From: Candidatus Methanogasteraceae archaeon UBA261
Lineage (GTDB): Archaea > Halobacteriota > Methanosarcinia > Methanosarcinales > Methanogasteraceae
Direction of reading: 5' to 3'
NCBI GenBank assembly: GCA_002506015.1
Contig: DAWR01000178.1
Coordinates: 6,916-12,121 of the forward strand
DNA: 5,206 bases
Below, piece by piece: positions 4,821 through 5,206 of the stretch. The notes under the pieces were generated by a model that ran no database searches, had not been told where the DNA came from, and saw only the letters and a list, made by a program, of their open reading frames with translations. Position 1 is the first letter of the stretch, and each line of letters starts with the position of its first letter. Both the position numbers and the translations under genes were made by a program.

Positions 4821-5206
4821 TCATATATCTCTATCTAAATCCCTTTCAAGTCTTATTATCTCATCATAGAGAACTTCATGGACTTTAAGAAATTCTTCCT
4901 GTGATATGCCGTCTTCTTCTGTTATCTCAACTTCTGCTATCCTGCTCCCACTTCCAGTCTTATCAAGGTTGAATACGTAGGCAGCGAGTTCATCACGCTC
5001 CAGATAATCATATTCGGCATAACCATACTTTTCAGCACGTTTTTTCGGTTCGATTTTACTGAGCATGATAAAATTGCTCAACTGCTCCAGCAGGTACTCG
5101 CTATGGGTGGTGATTATTATATACACGCCGTTTCTGATCAGCCGTACCAGATACTTCGCCAATATGCGCTGGTTTGCCGGATGCAGGTGTGCTTCAGGCT
5201 CTTCGA
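4821..5206 (-). CDS. AAA/ABC-type ATPase, C-terminal part, cut by right edge
   Basis: The visible 127 residues run to a normal stop at 4821; the 5' part with Walker A lies beyond the window. They open with EEPEAHLHPANQRILAKYL, a Walker B with catalytic glutamate and the downstream HLHP seen in the SMC/RecF/OLD-like class often called AAA_15 or AAA_21. Then comes the switch histidine in IIITTHSEYLLEQLSNFI (H34 of the visible part). A charged tail of about 85 residues follows, with acidic ITEEDGISQEEF and ending LERDLDRDI. There is no room for a TOPRIM domain, so it is not an OLD nuclease. Such ATPases power or sense DNA for antiviral or repair partners; here the partner is probably the small nuclease-like protein 14 bases downstream. 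An internal TTG at 5162 would begin after Walker B and is not the start. Confidence 0.9.
   Translation of the reverse strand, partial: EEPEAHLHPANQRILAKYLVRLIRNGVYIIITTHSEYLLEQLSNFIMLSKIEPKKRAEKYGYAEYDYLERDELAAYVFNLDKTGSGSRIAEVEITEEDGISQEEFLKVHEVLYDEIIRLERDLDRDI

Noticed and set aside
4821..5206. OLD-family nuclease (ATPase fused to TOPRIM).
   Set aside because: Only about 85 residues follow the switch histidine region, and they lack a TOPRIM glutamate or DxD motif.

Overview
The window is archaeal chromosomal DNA, most probably from a methanogen- or ANME-like euryarchaeon. The evidence is a set of archaeal hallmark genes: RNA polymerase subunit Rpo7 (rpoE), Spt4, the archaeal GTP-dependent dephospho-CoA kinase, ribosomal proteins S24e and S27ae, and an AK6/Fap7-type adenylate kinase. 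Starts follow Shine-Dalgarno sites, gene gaps are very short, and promoters look like BRE/TATA boxes. The lineage within Euryarchaeota is inference.

Layout. Positions 1-251 (minus) hold the first 83 codons of ribose-phosphate pyrophosphokinase (prs), which runs off the left edge. A 129-bp divergent region (252-380) carries candidate promoters for prs and for the rightward cluster. Positions 381-2663 (plus) are a compact run: rpoE, spt4, dephospho-CoA kinase, rps24e, rps27ae and a small exported or membrane-anchored cysteine-containing protein. Neighbouring genes overlap, abut, or lie 3 bases apart. This matches the familiar archaeal transcription/translation cluster, but in place of the KEOPS gene kae1/bud32 that often follows rps27ae there is the exported protein.

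Positions 2664-2883 are a 220-bp convergent intergenic region. It has a T-tract terminator, an 8-bp tandem repeat, three helically phased 10-bp direct repeats with an inverted copy, a TATA-like box and a compact hairpin. I cannot assign it a function, and it is the least explained non-coding stretch here.

Positions 2884-5206 (minus) are a second tight run, read right to left: the C-terminal part of an AAA/ABC-type ATPase (cut by the right edge), a 156-residue cysteine-rich protein with a PD-(D/E)XK-nuclease-like motif pattern, a 290-residue protein of unknown function, and the AK6-type adenylate kinase. Gaps are 14, 13 and 2 bases, so the four genes are probably co-transcribed. The ATPase plus putative nuclease pair resembles two-gene antiviral modules. 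The nuclease-like gene is more AT-rich than its neighbours (hand counts of single 60-base lines: 30-43% GC inside it, 62% at 3481-3540). It is the best candidate here for an undescribed system, and it feeds directly into a housekeeping gene.

Most of the window is housekeeping: nucleotide and CoA precursor supply (prs, dephospho-CoA kinase), transcription (rpoE, spt4), and ribosome structure and maturation (S24e, S27ae, AK6).
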